Source of the DNA: Desertifilum tharense IPPAS B-1220
GTDB lineage: Bacteria > Cyanobacteriota > Cyanobacteriia > Cyanobacteriales > Desertifilaceae
Length of the DNA stretch: 64,000 nt
Assembly (NCBI RefSeq): GCF_001746915.1
Contig: NZ_MJGC01000066.1
Coordinates: 124,001 to 188,000, forward strand
Reading direction: 5' to 3'
The translations under genes and the position numbers were made by a program. This document shows, one piece after another, positions 22,992-32,515 of this stretch (the first letter of the stretch is position 1; the number at the start of each line of letters is the position of its first letter). Below the pieces are notes generated by a model. The model worked only from the letters and a program-made list of their open reading frames with translations, searched no databases and was not told the DNA's origin.

Positions 22992-23062
22992 GAGGAAACA
23001 GCCCATAGGAAATTCAAAGGTTCTCGAATGCCACAAATCAGCGAAAATTAAGACCGCGCCCT

Positions 23063-24991
23063 TTACCCCTCACCCTGATGGATCGCGGGGCTAAAGCGAT
23101 AAAACTGATAGCCATCCTCAAATGCGCCCTCATCAGAAACCGATTCAATCCAAGCGCGATCGCACAAAAGCTGCCCTAATTGTAGAGCTTGCGATCGCGT
23201 GAGCTGCTGAGTCGCAATCCACCAATCCACAGCCTCTGCACCAATAAAACAGGCGGGATAAAGATTCTGACGATGGGTGCGATCCTTCACCTCAACTCCT
23301 CCTTCCCCTTGCATTTGGGCGACAATCTCCCGAAGTTGGCGATCGTTCAGGGGTAGACTTTCCCTAGGGGTACGCGTTCTCCGGTCAGGGGATGGATAAC
23401 CGTTAGAGCGAGCGAGCAGATCCGAGAACATTTCCTCAAGCTGAGGCGACAAATGCAAGTCGCGCTGAGGAAACGGGACTGTAATGTGATGCTGACGCAG
23501 CACCTTCTCAACCCGGAAGTATAACTCACTTTTGAGAAAAAACTGCTTGCGCGGTTCCCGCGTCCAAATTAACAAATCAAAATTCAAAGCGCTTTCGCCG
23601 AACCCTCGGAAAAAGACTTGGGGAGGCGGGTTCATCAGCACATCGGGATGACCTTTAGCCACCTCTAACAAGAGCGATCGCACCTGAGAGGGATCGGAAC
23701 GGTAGGCTACCCCAACCGGGAGATGCAGGCGACACACCGGACTGCTGTGACTCCAGTTAATCACCTCCGATTCCAAAAAGCGAGAATTCGGGACAATAAT
23801 CGTGACCTGATCCAACGTTAAAATGCGGGTACTGCGCGCCCCCACATATTCCACCGTCCCCATCAAGTTCGAGACTTCCACAAAATCGCCAACTTGAATA
23901 TTCCGTTCTAGGGTAATAATCAAACCACTCATCAGGTTATTGGCAATATTCTGCAAGCCAAAACCAATCCCCACCCCCAGAACGCTCGCAATAATCGCCA
24001 GGGAACTGACATTAAGGCCCCACATTTGCAGGATAATCGTCAATCCCACGAACATCAAGATCGACTGAAACGCGATCGCCAACACATCCTGCATCCGGCG
24101 ATCGATATGCGAATGGTTCAGCAACCGAGACTGAAACAGCTTGGTGACAGAACGCACCCCAAGCCACAGCAACACCCCAAAAACAATTAACAGCAGAATA
24201 TCGAGAATCGAATAGCCGCGTTGATCGAGGGTAAAAACGGGGGCGGTGAGACTGGCAAAAAAGAGGTTAAATAATTCGTAACGCCATCGCCGCGTCCAAG
24301 GAAACAAATCGGTAAGAAAATAGCCAACCGCCAGCCACAAACCCACCTGCAACCCGCTAAACCCCAACCGCACAAACCGCTTCAAGGGATCGTCCCATTC
24401 TCCCCCCAAAACGGGATTGCGGGTTAACCACTCGCCAAGCTTCGCCGCCAGAAACTGACCGCTGACTTGTAAGAACAAATGTCCCGCGATCGCCCCCGCT
24501 AAGACGATTGCAGAGGCGATCGACGCTTGGCGCATATAAAGAGGCGATCGCTCTGTTTGCGCCAGTTGAAACGCATCTATCACTTGCTGCTGCCACATTC
24601 GCGCCTGTTCGGTGGTGGTTAATCCCTCGCGCAAATCCTCGGAAGTGACTGTCACCAAATGACGGTTATTAATTCGCAGCGTCGTCAGTTGATTTTCTTG
24701 GGCAATCTCCACTTGCGGAGGGGCTGGCGTTTCAACCAAACGGGCTAAAATCGCGTTAATTTCCTGGGCGCGTTCGGTGGCGCGACGGTTCGCCGTATCG
24801 CTGACGAAAAATAACACCCGTCCATCAATGGCAACGGGGGCGCGTTGGCGAAAGCTAATGACTGGGGTGGCTGGTGTTTGGGCGTAACTGGGGGTTGGGG
24901 GATGGCTCCAAAAAATACAACAACAGGCGACAATCGAGAGGAGGAGATGCTGAGTAGCTTTTCGCTGAAAAATTCGGCTAAAGATGGACAT
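23063..24991 (-). CDS. MscS-family mechanosensitive channel fused to a DEP domain
   Basis: The product (about 642 aa from MSIFSRIFQRK, or 652 from an upstream TTG) has a signal peptide, a periplasmic region of roughly 120 residues, and several membrane spans. The MscS pore helix ASVLGVGIGFGLQNIANNLMSG is followed by the beta domain GDFVEVSNLMGTVEYVGARSTR. The C-terminus carries a DEP-like domain of about 75 residues with YPACFIGAEAVDWWIATQQLTRS-type pattern and FEDGYQFYRFS. DEP domains usually bind membranes or signalling partners in eukaryotes. Here one sits on the cytoplasmic end of a tension-gated channel. Role: osmotic down-shock release, perhaps with signalling. Confidence 0.85.
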   Translation of the reverse strand: MSIFSRIFQRKATQHLLLSIVACCCIFWSHPPTPSYAQTPATPVISFRQRAPVAIDGRVLFFVSDTANRRATERAQEINAILARLVETPAPPQVEIAQENQLTTLRINNRHLVTVTSEDLREGLTTTEQARMWQQQVIDAFQLAQTERSPLYMRQASIASAIVLAGAIAGHLFLQVSGQFLAAKLGEWLTRNPVLGGEWDDPLKRFVRLGFSGLQVGLWLAVGYFLTDLFPWTRRWRYELFNLFFASLTAPVFTLDQRGYSILDILLLIVFGVLLWLGVRSVTKLFQSRLLNHSHIDRRMQDVLAIAFQSILMFVGLTIILQMWGLNVSSLAIIASVLGVGIGFGLQNIANNLMSGLIITLERNIQVGDFVEVSNLMGTVEYVGARSTRILTLDQVTIIVPNSRFLESEVINWSHSSPVCRLHLPVGVAYRSDPSQVRSLLLEVAKGHPDVLMNPPPQVFFRGFGESALNFDLLIWTREPRKQFFLKSELYFRVEKVLRQHHITVPFPQRDLHLSPQLEEMFSDLLARSNGYPSPDRRTRTPRESLPLNDRQLREIVAQMQGEGGVEVKDRTHRQNLYPACFIGAEAVDWWIATQQLTRSQALQLGQLLCDRAWIESVSDEGAFEDGYQFYRFSPAIHQGEG

Positions 24992-25054
24992 GGGAAGTAA
25001 GGCAGAATAGCTCAAGATCAATTCGCCAAAAACGATCGTTGACCCAATGAGGGG

Positions 25055-25606
25055 TTAATTTCTGTTTTCAGGAGAGGTAATGGGAACTTGAGGGCGGTAG
25101 AGTCTGAGCAGTTGGGTGACAACCAACCAAGAACAGAACCCCATCAACAACGCTAGCGCTGTTCCGAGTAAAATGACGACCCAAGGTTGAGTCCAAAAGT
25201 TGCGGGAAACTCTCAGTTGGGTTTTGGACAAGGCGTGCGCTTCGGTGGCGTGGGGGTCGTATTCTCCTTTGATGTTAATGGAAATGTGATAAGGGCCAAT
25301 CTCAATGCGGTCTTGCGGCGCTAGGGGCAAGCTGGCATGGTGGAGGTGTTGTTTTTGAATGAAGGTGCCGTTGGCGCTGCGGTCTGTGAAAATAATTTGT
25401 TGACCGGAAAGGTCAATCAGGGCGTGAAATCGCGAGACTTGTTTGTTATTGAGGACAACGCGAGCAACAGTGCGATCGCCTAAAGTTGTAGGAAGTTGTT
25501 CTAATTCTCGACCCAAAGCAATCGGTAGCTGCAAGGTGGGTTGTTGCAGTTCGCCCGTTTCGGGATCTTGCCAACTGAGTTGAATGCAGACGGGTTCAGC
25601 TAGCAT
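25055..25606 (-). CDS. FHA-domain protein with C-terminal membrane anchor
   Basis: The 183-aa product has an FHA domain at about residues 25-110 with VARVVLNNKQVSRFHALI and DRSANGTFI, the core that binds phosphothreonine peptides. A single membrane span (WVVILLGTALALLMGFCSWLVV) lies near residue 150. The FHA domain would face the cytosol. It follows the MscS-DEP gene on the opposite side of a 33-bp gap reading the same direction, upstream of it. Its phosphorylated partner is unknown; serine/threonine kinases are common in cyanobacteria, but none lies here. Confidence 0.85.
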   Translation of the reverse strand: MLAEPVCIQLSWQDPETGELQQPTLQLPIALGRELEQLPTTLGDRTVARVVLNNKQVSRFHALIDLSGQQIIFTDRSANGTFIQKQHLHHASLPLAPQDRIEIGPYHISINIKGEYDPHATEAHALSKTQLRVSRNFWTQPWVVILLGTALALLMGFCSWLVVTQLLRLYRPQVPITSPENRN

Positions 25607-25701
25607 GAGTGTCGATCTTGTTTGAGAACCTTCCGAATATTATGGCGTTATTTTTCTCTAGAAAGCAGGGTTTGGGCTGCCAACCCTTGGGAATTTGCAC
25701 A

Positions 25702-25741
25702 GAAAAAAAGAGTTCCCCAACTTTAGCCCGTCGGGAACTCT
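25702..25741 (-). terminator. Rho-independent terminator after the ChaB-domain gene
   Basis: On the minus strand AGAGTTCCC (25741-25733) pairs with GGGAACTCT (25717-25709) and is followed by a T7 run. It lies 20 bp after the stop at 25762. Confidence 0.85.
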
Positions 25742-25761
25742 TCGCAAGCTGGGGTTAAAGC

Positions 25762-26529
25762 CTAGGCGGTGACTTTCTGTTTAGACCAAACCCCGTTTTC
25801 GTCTTCTGTGTATTGTTGATGAATGGTTTCCCAAGCGGCTTGTTCGGCTTCTAGGGAGTTGTTCGCTTCCTGGTAAACGGCATTGTAGCGCTCGATGAAG
25901 GTTGTTTGCGCGTCTTCGGAAAGGTGCGATCGCACTTCCGGCGAAAGGTCATCCACCCCATTACACATCCCCGGACAAGGTTTGGGAAGGGTCATATCGG
26001 AGATTGAGATTTCTTCGCCACCTTCGCTTTCTAACAGCAGTTGAATTTCGCCCGTTTTGTCGGCGGGAACTTCAGCCATCACCAGAAAATCGCCAGCTTC
26101 CAAGCGGGTTTGATAGACGGCGGCTTTATCTTCTGACATCCCCAAGGAGGCGAAAACCGAGACTAAACCAGCCCCAGCGCTACCTGCGATCGCGCCGCTG
26201 GCTGCCCCTAGTAAAATGGCACTTAATGGCCCTGCTGCTACAACGGTTCCCAAAAAGGGAATAAACAGAACGCCGACTCCCGTCAGTAAACTCAGGATAG
26301 AACCAAACAGCGATCCAAAAATTGCGCCGCTTCTAAGGCCGCCTAAAATTACATCTTTTTTAGTAATAAAGCCCGTAATTTTCGTTTTAGATTGAAAGTT
26401 ACGGCCCATCATCGAAATATGATCGCGATCCACCCCGCGATCGAGGAGGCGACGAATCGCTTGGTTAATTTGTTGTTCTTCTTTAAATACTGCGGAAACA
26501 GTACGCTCTGCTGTATATTCGTTAGCCAT
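25762..26529 (-). CDS. General-stress-protein-like membrane protein with C-terminal ChaB domain
   Basis: The 255-aa product has an N-terminal segment (residues 1-60, [33 protein letters not shown]) like the GSP17M-type stress domain. It is followed by a glycine- and alanine-rich hydrophobic zone (about 65-130) and a second soluble part with [13 protein letters not shown]. The final 60 residues ([36 protein letters not shown]) match the ChaB family. Such proteins are associated with stress responses but have no defined activity that I can name. A strong terminator follows and there is no obvious operon partner. Confidence 0.7.
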   Translation of the reverse strand: MANEYTAERTVSAVFKEEQQINQAIRRLLDRGVDRDHISMMGRNFQSKTKITGFITKKDVILGGLRSGAIFGSLFGSILSLLTGVGVLFIPFLGTVVAAGPLSAILLGAASGAIAGSAGAGLVSVFASLGMSEDKAAVYQTRLEAGDFLVMAEVPADKTGEIQLLLESEGGEEISISDMTLPKPCPGMCNGVDDLSPEVRSHLSEDAQTTFIERYNAVYQEANNSLEAEQAAWETIHQQYTEDENGVWSKQKVTA

Positions 26530-26760
26530 CAGATGCCTTAAATCTTTACTGTAAGAATTACTACTGATTGGAGAATATCAACTGGCTAACGCGCTCTGAA
26601 TCGCCCCTAAGTCAGATTACTCCAAAGATAATCCAACTCTAAAGACAGACATCTATCTCGTAAATTCAGTACCTTTCGCCCCCGGTTAACTGCCCAAAAA
26701 TTAGTAGCGTAGGTTGGGTTGAGGTACGAAACCCAACAGCAGAGGACTTTCAGCTTTCGT

Positions 26761-26976
26761 TTACCAGCGCCGATTCAAATTCTTTAAAGCCGCGAGAACT
26801 CCAGCGCCAATGGAAAACAAAACTAATGCCCAAATAACATAGCCTGGAATCCAGCCCACTACACCCGTCCCTCTAAGGACAACAATGACCGCCGTAACGA
26901 GTAGGGAAATCCCAAAAATATATAAGAAAATGGTCGTTCCAGTTCCGGGTTGTCTGTTCACACTCGCTAACTCCAC
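26761..26976 (-). CDS. Small two-span membrane protein
   Basis: This 71-aa product has two hydrophobic segments, IFLYIFGISLLVTAVIVVL and YVIWALVLFSIGAGVLAAL, and a short basic tail KNLNRRW. I do not recognise a family. The neighbouring genes are also small membrane or stress proteins. The frame is clean with an ATG at 26976, but no other evidence supports expression. Confidence 0.55.
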   Translation of the reverse strand: MELASVNRQPGTGTTIFLYIFGISLLVTAVIVVLRGTGVVGWIPGYVIWALVLFSIGAGVLAALKNLNRRW

Positions 26977-27095
26977 ACACCTCTATACAGGATGCTAGCA
27001 GCAATGGGGGGTGGAAAGATCTCGCCTGTGGCGTACCCGAACTTGGACAAATAATGCTTGAATAGCGGTAATCTGCATTTTTGAGAACGAAGTTT

Positions 27096-27611
27096 ATGGC
27101 GCAGCCTCACCCGCCTCCTCGACCCAAAATTGTTTTATCTGAGTCTCAACACCTGATCTTAAAGCGCTTGCGGCGGATTAGTCGGGTTCTGGATAACGCA
27201 GTTGGCATTCCCGGAACTCGCTATCGCGTGGGGATCGATCCGTTACTCGGACTCTTACCGGGGGGTGGCGATGTGGTGGGTTCTGCTCTTTCGGGCTATA
27301 TCTTATATGAAGCCTCGCGCTTGGGCGTTCCCAGGGAAACCCTAGGGCGAATGGCTTTTAATATTATTGTCGATACCTTAGTGGGTACGGTGCCTGCGTT
27401 TGGCGATTTGTTTGATGTCGCCTGGAAAGCGAATGCGATGAATCTAGAACTGCTAGAATCGCATCTCGAAGCGCCAAAAGTGAGTGCTAAGGCCGATAAG
27501 TGGTTTGTGGTCTTGCTTTTAGTGGGAATTGCCATCGTCGTTTTTGCGGCAGGTGCGTTTACCCTGTGGATGTTGCAACTGCTGTGGCGCTTACTCAGCG
27601 GGAATCTTTAG
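27096..27611 (+). CDS. DUF4112 domain membrane protein
   Basis: From MAQPHPPPRPKI the product is 171 aa. It has the DUF4112 signature RLRRISRVLDNAVGIPGTRY, DPLLGLLPGGGDVVGSALSGY and NIIVDTLVGTVPAFGDLFDVAWKAN, then a C-terminal membrane span near residues 135-160. The upstream five-codon extension starts with TTG and is not preferred. No function is known for the family. It precedes the rplU promoter by only 2 bp. Confidence 0.85.
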   Translation: MAQPHPPPRPKIVLSESQHLILKRLRRISRVLDNAVGIPGTRYRVGIDPLLGLLPGGGDVVGSALSGYILYEASRLGVPRETLGRMAFNIIVDTLVGTVPAFGDLFDVAWKANAMNLELLESHLEAPKVSAKADKWFVVLLLVGIAIVVFAAGAFTLWMLQLLWRLLSGNL

Positions 27612-27612
27612 T

Positions 27613-27642
27613 TTGACAAAATAAGCCTTTTTAACAGATAAT
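27613..27642 (+). promoter_or_regulatory. rplU-rpmA promoter
   Basis: A perfect -35 TTGACA (27613-27618) and GATAAT (27637-27642) are separated by 18 bp, giving a start near 27650. The transcript would carry a leader of about 105 nt before rplU. In that leader GCTGGTG (27692-27698) can pair with either of two CACCAGC copies (about 27700 and 27719), giving alternative hairpins. An 8-bp stem AATAGTAG/CTGCTATT lies before them. Confidence 0.7.
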
Positions 27643-27755
27643 AGTAGATTGTCTGCTATTACCTGCTCGGATCAGGTTGAGATAGCAAATGCTGGTGTCA
27701 CCAGCTTAAACTTCAAGCACCAGCTACCTGTACGGCAATTTTAAGGACTATCCCA

Positions 27756-28124
27756 ATGAGTTACGCAATTATTGAAACTGGCGGGAAACAACTGCGAGTA
27801 GAACCCGGACGCTTCTACGACATCGAACTGCTGCCCGTGGAAGAAGACGGGTCAGTTAGCATTGAAAAAGTGCTGTTTGTTGCCCATGAAGATGACGTAC
27901 ATATCGGTCAACCTCTCGTGGAAGGCGCAACGGTTGAAGGCACGGTATTGCGGCATTTTCGCGCCCGGAAAGTCTTGGTGTACAAGATGAAGCCGAAAAA
28001 GAAAACTCGCAAAAAACGCGGACACCGCCAAGAAGTGACTCGTTTGATGATTAACTCGATTAATCTGAATGGGGCAGTTTTGGCTAGCGCAGAAACCGCC
28101 GAAGCGGCAACTGCGGCAGAATAA
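27756..28124 (+). CDS. rplU: 50S ribosomal protein L21
   Basis: The 122-aa product begins MSYAIIETGGKQLRVEPGRFYDIELL and contains HFRARKVLVYKMKPKKKTRKKRGHRQ, the RNA-binding L21 signature. It binds 23S rRNA in the large subunit. The C-terminal tail is alanine- and glutamate-rich (AETAEAATAAE). It is co-directional with rpmA 36 bp later, the conserved L21-L27 operon. Confidence 0.97.
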   Translation: MSYAIIETGGKQLRVEPGRFYDIELLPVEEDGSVSIEKVLFVAHEDDVHIGQPLVEGATVEGTVLRHFRARKVLVYKMKPKKKTRKKRGHRQEVTRLMINSINLNGAVLASAETAEAATAAE

Positions 28125-28160
28125 AGATTAGCGCTATATTCTTTTGGAGGGAACTCGACA

Positions 28161-28427
28161 ATGGCTCATAAGAAAGGTACAGGGAGTACGCGTAACGGTC
28201 GCGACTCTAATGCCCAGAGATTAGGCGTTAAACGGTTCGGCGGTCAAGTGGTACGCGCCGGAAATATTCTGGTTCGCCAACGGGGAACGAAGTTTCACCC
28301 CGGTAATAATGTCGGAATTGGCAAGGATGACACCTTATTTGCCCTCATTGATGGCATTGTCACCTTTGAACGCAAAGACAGAACCCGCAAGAAAGTCAGC
28401 GTCTATGCGGCTGAGTCTGCGTCCTAA
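28161..28427 (+). CDS. rpmA: 50S ribosomal protein L27
   Basis: The 88-aa product begins [24 protein letters not shown] and contains [24 protein letters not shown], typical of L27, whose N-terminus reaches toward the peptidyl-transferase centre. TTGGAGGG before the ATG is a good ribosome site. A terminator follows within 25 bp. Confidence 0.97.
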   Translation: MAHKKGTGSTRNGRDSNAQRLGVKRFGGQVVRAGNILVRQRGTKFHPGNNVGIGKDDTLFALIDGIVTFERKDRTRKKVSVYAAESAS

Positions 28428-28450
28428 TTTCTAATCGTTACGAAACATTG

Positions 28451-28481
28451 AGAGGCACCTCTAGCAGGTGCTTCTTTGTTT
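28451..28481 (+). terminator. rplU-rpmA terminator
   Basis: AGAGGCACCT (28451-28460) pairs with AGGTGCTTCT (28466-28475) with one G-U pair and a 5-nt loop, followed by TTGTTT. Confidence 0.75.
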
Positions 28482-28587
28482 GCGATCGCTTTACACTAAA
28501 TTTTGATTGTCGCAACGATACCCAACGGCTGAGTCAAAAAACCACCTTGGGGTAGCCACTGTCCTTATAACAAATCACGATTGTCCT

Positions 28588-29571
28588 ATGTTCCCAACTC
28601 ATCGCCCTCGCCGCCTTCGCACCTCTCCCCAACTGCGTCGCATGGTTCGCGAGACGGTTGTTACAACCCACGATTTAATCTATCCGTTATTTGCGGTACC
28701 CGGTAGCGGCGTTGCGAATGAAGTCAAATCCATGCCGGGAGTTTACCAGCTTTCCGTTGATAAAATTGTTGAGGAAGCCAAGGAAGTTTACGATTTAGGC
28801 ATTCCCTCCATCATCTTATTTGGCATTCCCGATACCAAGGATGAGGAGGCAACCGGGGCATGGCATGATTGTGGCATTGTCCAAAAAGCAGCCACGGCGG
28901 TGAAGGAAGCCGTTCCCGATTTAGTGGTGGTTGCTGATACCTGTCTGTGCGAATATACCAGTCATGGACATTGCGGTTATTTGGAAGTTGGGGATTTAAC
29001 GGGCAGAGTGTTAAACGACCCCACCTTAGAATTATTGAAGAAAACGGCTATTTCTCAAGCCCAAGCCGGGGCGGATATTATTGCGCCATCGGGGATGATG
29101 GATGGGTTTGTGCAAGCCATTCGCGAAGCCTTGGATGAGGCGGGGTTCCAAGATACGCCCATTATGTCCTATGCGGCAAAATACGCCTCAGCTTATTATG
29201 GCCCCTTCCGGGATGCGGCAGACTCTACCCCGCAATTTGGCGATCGCAGAACCTACCAAATGGACCCCGGTAACAGCCGCGAAGCCCTTAAGGAAATTGA
29301 GTTAGACATTGCTGAAGGCGCAGATATGCTAATGGTGAAACCCGCCTTAGCTTACATGGATATCATCTGGCAAGTGAAGCAAGCAAGCAACCTCCCCGTA
29401 GCCGCCTATAACGTTTCGGGTGAATATTCGATGGTGAAAGCCGCTGCTTTAAATGGTTGGATTGATGAAGAACGAGTCGTCATGGAAACCCTAACCAGTT
29501 TCAAGCGTGCTGGGGCTGATTTAATTCTCACCTATCACGCCAAAGATGCAGCCCGTTGGCTGAAAGCTTAG
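28588..29571 (+). CDS. hemB: Delta-aminolevulinic acid dehydratase (porphobilinogen synthase)
   Basis: From [13 protein letters not shown] the product is 327 aa, the family length. It condenses two 5-aminolevulinates to porphobilinogen for haem and chlorophyll synthesis. The cysteine-rich metal site reads [14 protein letters not shown] near residue 120. The two active-site lysines fit [15 protein letters not shown] near 200 and [12 protein letters not shown] near 250. A 27-codon upstream in-frame extension is not family-like. A GC-rich hairpin (29579-29606) follows the stop. Confidence 0.96.
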   Translation: MFPTHRPRRLRTSPQLRRMVRETVVTTHDLIYPLFAVPGSGVANEVKSMPGVYQLSVDKIVEEAKEVYDLGIPSIILFGIPDTKDEEATGAWHDCGIVQKAATAVKEAVPDLVVVADTCLCEYTSHGHCGYLEVGDLTGRVLNDPTLELLKKTAISQAQAGADIIAPSGMMDGFVQAIREALDEAGFQDTPIMSYAAKYASAYYGPFRDAADSTPQFGDRRTYQMDPGNSREALKEIELDIAEGADMLMVKPALAYMDIIWQVKQASNLPVAAYNVSGEYSMVKAAALNGWIDEERVVMETLTSFKRAGADLILTYHAKDAARWLKA

Positions 29572-29578
29572 TCCTTGT

Positions 29579-29606
29579 TAGGGTGGGTTAATCTTTTCCC
29601 GCCCTA
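29579..29606 (+). terminator. Hairpin after hemB
   Basis: AGGGTGGG pairs with CCCGCCCT (one wobble) around a 10-nt AT-rich loop directly after the stop. There is no T run. The GGGTGGGTTA...CCCGCCCTA form also recurs as an intergenic motif in many cyanobacteria. Confidence 0.5.
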
Positions 29607-29786
29607 CCTCTCGGAAACTGGCAGAAGAGGGCTAAAGTCAAAATGTAATATAAAGCCCTTTGTTTAACGCTAAAGCTTTTAAAAGCATTCTTTATCCTCG
29701 ATATTCTTTTTACCCAAGCACGCTGCAAGGTTTGCGATCATGGGTTTCGTGCCTTAATCGATCCTATCAGAGAGCAGCGATCGCAC

Positions 29787-30398
29787 TTACGGAGTAATCA
29801 AGAATTCACTTCCCTCTTCTGCGCTTTCATAGCTATTCTTTAAGCGGTGATGAATCAGTTGTAAGTATTCTCTAAGATATTTTGGCATGGGTTCCTCCTT
29901 AACAAAGTTTAGAAAGCAACAGAACGCCTGTTCTATGTCACAGTTGACAAATTGCTCAACAAAGTTAGTCGGACCTGCAATCACATCAAATTCAGATTCA
30001 ACGGAGATTAAAATCCAGTCAGGTTTGCTCTCTCCAGCAAAAAGGGCATAGCACCAAGGAGACATGTTTCTGCGAAATTCATTGAGTCCTTCAATTGTTA
30101 CTGGCACCGTATAGGTATAAGTTGCCCCTGCAAGCAGTAGAGTAGCAAACAGTTCCCGATATCCAAGTTTCTCAAAGGTGTGCTGAAGTCGTTCCTGAGC
30201 TATTGGAGTCATAAGACTAGCACTGATGGCAGGAGCGGCAACCCACCCCTCCAACTTAAATAGCGTAATTTTCAGTTGATCCCTTGGAATTACTTGACAA
30301 CGGATTGCCCAACTTAGAAGCTCATCTATTTGACTGAGTATCTGCTCATTAGTAATCGGACGTAAAATTTTAGAATTCAGAAAGTCCATACGACTCAT
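29787..30398 (-). CDS. Hypothetical protein translationally coupled to a lipoprotein
   Basis: From MSRMDFLNSK the product is 203 aa. The ATG shares one base with the TAA of the upstream lipoprotein gene (TAATG at 30400-30396), a coupling arrangement that decides this start over an 18-codon longer form. The sequence has no signal peptide. It has a mixed alpha/beta look with DWILISVESEFDVIAGPTNFVEQFV and many aromatic residues. I recognise no family and assign no function. Confidence 0.65.
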   Translation of the reverse strand: MSRMDFLNSKILRPITNEQILSQIDELLSWAIRCQVIPRDQLKITLFKLEGWVAAPAISASLMTPIAQERLQHTFEKLGYRELFATLLLAGATYTYTVPVTIEGLNEFRRNMSPWCYALFAGESKPDWILISVESEFDVIAGPTNFVEQFVNCDIEQAFCCFLNFVKEEPMPKYLREYLQLIHHRLKNSYESAEEGSEFLITP

Positions 30399-30931
30399 TA
30401 AAAAACAATCTCTTCGCCTTGTTGGGTAAAGCGAACCTCTTGGATATTCCATTGGGAGTTAGCGGTTAGGGTTCTTCGCAAACTCCCAAACAGGGCAAAT
30501 TGTTCGCAACTTGAGAGGGAAACAAACTGGCGCTGGGAGTCGGGAGATAGACGTAATTCGACTGTCGCCACTCGCGAATTCTCATCAACGCTGACGCGAT
30601 AGCCAGAAAGATCGAAGTCTGTAGTATTACCATAGGCGATCGCTTCACCAACGGCATCCGCGATCGCATTGGTTTGCGAAACCCTGACTTGTTCGGGAAC
30701 CAGTTCTTCGCATTGGCTATCCGGCTTATACACCGTCACCGTTACGGTATTGGCTGCGGTACGATTGGGAATAACAGGACTTGCAGGTGGGGAAACGGTT
30801 GGAGTTGGACTTGCTAGCGGTTCGGTTTGGGGGAGAGTTGGGGAGTTATCGGCGACGCGAGAACCGCAACTGGCAGTTCCTAAAACCAAGGTACCGAGGA
30901 AAAGACAAGATAAGACTTTAGAAGAAATCAT
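30398..30931 (-). CDS. GerMN-domain-like lipoprotein
   Basis: The 177-aa product has a lipoprotein signal with the lipobox LGTASC (Cys about residue 22), then a proline/serine/threonine-rich linker. A domain from about residue 60 has VTVYKPDSQCEELVPEQVRV and ELRLSPDSQRQFVSLSSCEQ, resembling the GerMN/sporulation-and-germination domain found in many cyanobacterial lipoproteins. It would be anchored on the outside of the plasma membrane. The coupled downstream gene suggests a shared but unknown task. Confidence 0.7.
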   Translation of the reverse strand: MISSKVLSCLFLGTLVLGTASCGSRVADNSPTLPQTEPLASPTPTVSPPASPVIPNRTAANTVTVTVYKPDSQCEELVPEQVRVSQTNAIADAVGEAIAYGNTTDFDLSGYRVSVDENSRVATVELRLSPDSQRQFVSLSSCEQFALFGSLRRTLTANSQWNIQEVRFTQQGEEIVF

Positions 30932-30989
30932 TAGATTAGCCGAGTGTTAGCTGGGAACGGGTTTAATGGGATTGCGAGAGTGAATCGCA

Positions 30990-31010
30990 CTTATCTGTAT
31001 AATTCAACGT
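30990..31010 (+). promoter_or_regulatory. Candidate pyrB promoter (-10 TATAAT)
   Basis: A perfect TATAAT at 30998-31003 is preceded directly by TG, resembling an extended -10, about 65 bp before the pyrB ATG. No good -35 lies 17 bp upstream; TTGCGA at 30972 is 20 bp away. Confidence 0.55.
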
Positions 31011-31074
31011 TGCGAGGGTCAGATCCGTATCGCTTTGGTCTTATGCTGAGAAGGCGAATTGCCGAATAAGGGTT

Positions 31075-32079
31075 ATGGGTACTACAACTTGGACGCGCCG
31101 ACATATTCTTTCTCTAGCGGATTTTCGTCCAGAGGAATACAATACAATTTTGCAAACGGCGGCTAGCTTTTCGGAAGTGTTGAGTCGGCGAACAAAGAAA
31201 GTCCCCACGTTGCAAGGACAAGTGGTGGCTAATTTGTTTTTTGAACCTTCTACCAGAACTCGCAACAGCTTTGAAATTGCAGCCAAACGCCTATCCGCCG
31301 ATACGCTAAATTTTGCGCCGGGGACTTCTTCGCTAACCAAAGGCGAAACAATTTTAGATACGGCGAAGACCTATTTGGCGATGGGAACGGATATGATGGT
31401 GATCCGACATCGCGAAGCTGGGGTACCAAATGCGATCGCAGCCGAGATGGAACGCTTAGGCGCGAAAGTGGGCGTTCTCAATGCTGGCGACGGACAACAC
31501 GAACATCCCTCCCAAGCGTTACTCGATTTATTTACCATTTGTTCGCGTCTAGATGCCAGCCATCCCCGGATAGAGTTACTTGCGGGTAAGAAAGTGGCTA
31601 TTGTGGGGGATATTATTCACTCGCGGGTTGCCCGGTCTAATATTTGGAGTTTACTGGCAACGGGGGCGCAAGTCCACCTCGCCGGCCCACCAACGCTACT
31701 CCCTAAATGGTTTGCAAGTTTTACCCAAACGGCAGATACTCCCGCAGACTACGCTAGCCGCCTATTCGTTCATTGGGATGTGGTTCCGGCGTTGCAAGAG
31801 GCTGATTTTGTGATGACGTTGCGCTTGCAAAAGGAACGGATGACGCAGCATTTACTCCCCAGTTTACGAGAATATCATCAACGGTTTGGGATTACGCGCG
31901 ATCGCCTCCACTTGTGCCAGCCCGATGTCCAAATTTTACACCCCGGCCCGGTCAATCGCGGCGTTGAAATTAGTTCCGATTTAATGGACGATCCTAAACT
32001 CAGTTTAATTGCTCAACAGGTCACGAGCGGGGTTGCAGTGCGGATGGCGTTACTCTATTTAATGGGCGGTGGAAAGTAA
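31075..32079 (+). CDS. pyrB: Aspartate carbamoyltransferase catalytic subunit
   Basis: The 334-aa product performs the committed step of pyrimidine synthesis, joining carbamoyl phosphate to aspartate. The carbamoyl-phosphate loop [13 protein letters not shown] lies near residues 58-70, with [15 protein letters not shown] near 138-152 and [14 protein letters not shown] near 282. A regulatory pyrI subunit is not adjacent. The length fits the catalytic chain. Confidence 0.96.
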   Translation: MGTTTWTRRHILSLADFRPEEYNTILQTAASFSEVLSRRTKKVPTLQGQVVANLFFEPSTRTRNSFEIAAKRLSADTLNFAPGTSSLTKGETILDTAKTYLAMGTDMMVIRHREAGVPNAIAAEMERLGAKVGVLNAGDGQHEHPSQALLDLFTICSRLDASHPRIELLAGKKVAIVGDIIHSRVARSNIWSLLATGAQVHLAGPPTLLPKWFASFTQTADTPADYASRLFVHWDVVPALQEADFVMTLRLQKERMTQHLLPSLREYHQRFGITRDRLHLCQPDVQILHPGPVNRGVEISSDLMDDPKLSLIAQQVTSGVAVRMALLYLMGGGK

Positions 32080-32515
32080 GCCTATTAATTCTCGGTTTGA
32101 ACGGTATTTTCTAACATCACTTGGCGAATTTGTTTCAGGATTTGCTTTTAGATTGGGTAGGTTATTCTACCATTCTGGAAAAAATTGAGCGTTTCGAGTC
32201 GGCTGTAAGTTAAACCGTTCTTCTAAAGTCGCTATTGTTTTGAAAATAGGGCGCGTTTGAGCCATAGGGACTTCAATTTTCAACCTGAATAACCACTATT
32301 TTATTACAGCCTTTTTAAGGTATGATAATAAGTTTACCAAATTTAAGGCTATCTCCAATAGAGGGAGCGCGATCGCACCTTTCTTCCCTCATTTAAGTTT
32401 GTGTATTGTAATTTACAAAAAAGTTTTCCATAGCCGTGTTTGATCTGAATTTATCTTGACGAAAATCTGACAACCGATAGATGAATTTCTAGACAAACCA
32501 CTGAGGACAACTTTT
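32080..32515. promoter_or_regulatory. Upstream region of the BMP transporter operon with NtcA-type box
   Basis: In this 436-bp gap, GTA-TTGTAATT-TAC at 32403-32416 matches the NtcA consensus GTAN8TAC exactly, about 100 bp before the start of the substrate-binding protein. NtcA is the cyanobacterial nitrogen regulator. The -10 is less clear: TATCTT at 32452-32457 fits TAN3T, but 35 bp from the box rather than the usual 20-24. No gene is evident here. Confidence 0.55.

Noticed and set aside
29787..30931. Toxin-antitoxin or immunity pair
   Set aside because: One partner is a lipoprotein with a GerMN-like domain and the other has no toxin features. Start-stop coupling alone is not evidence.
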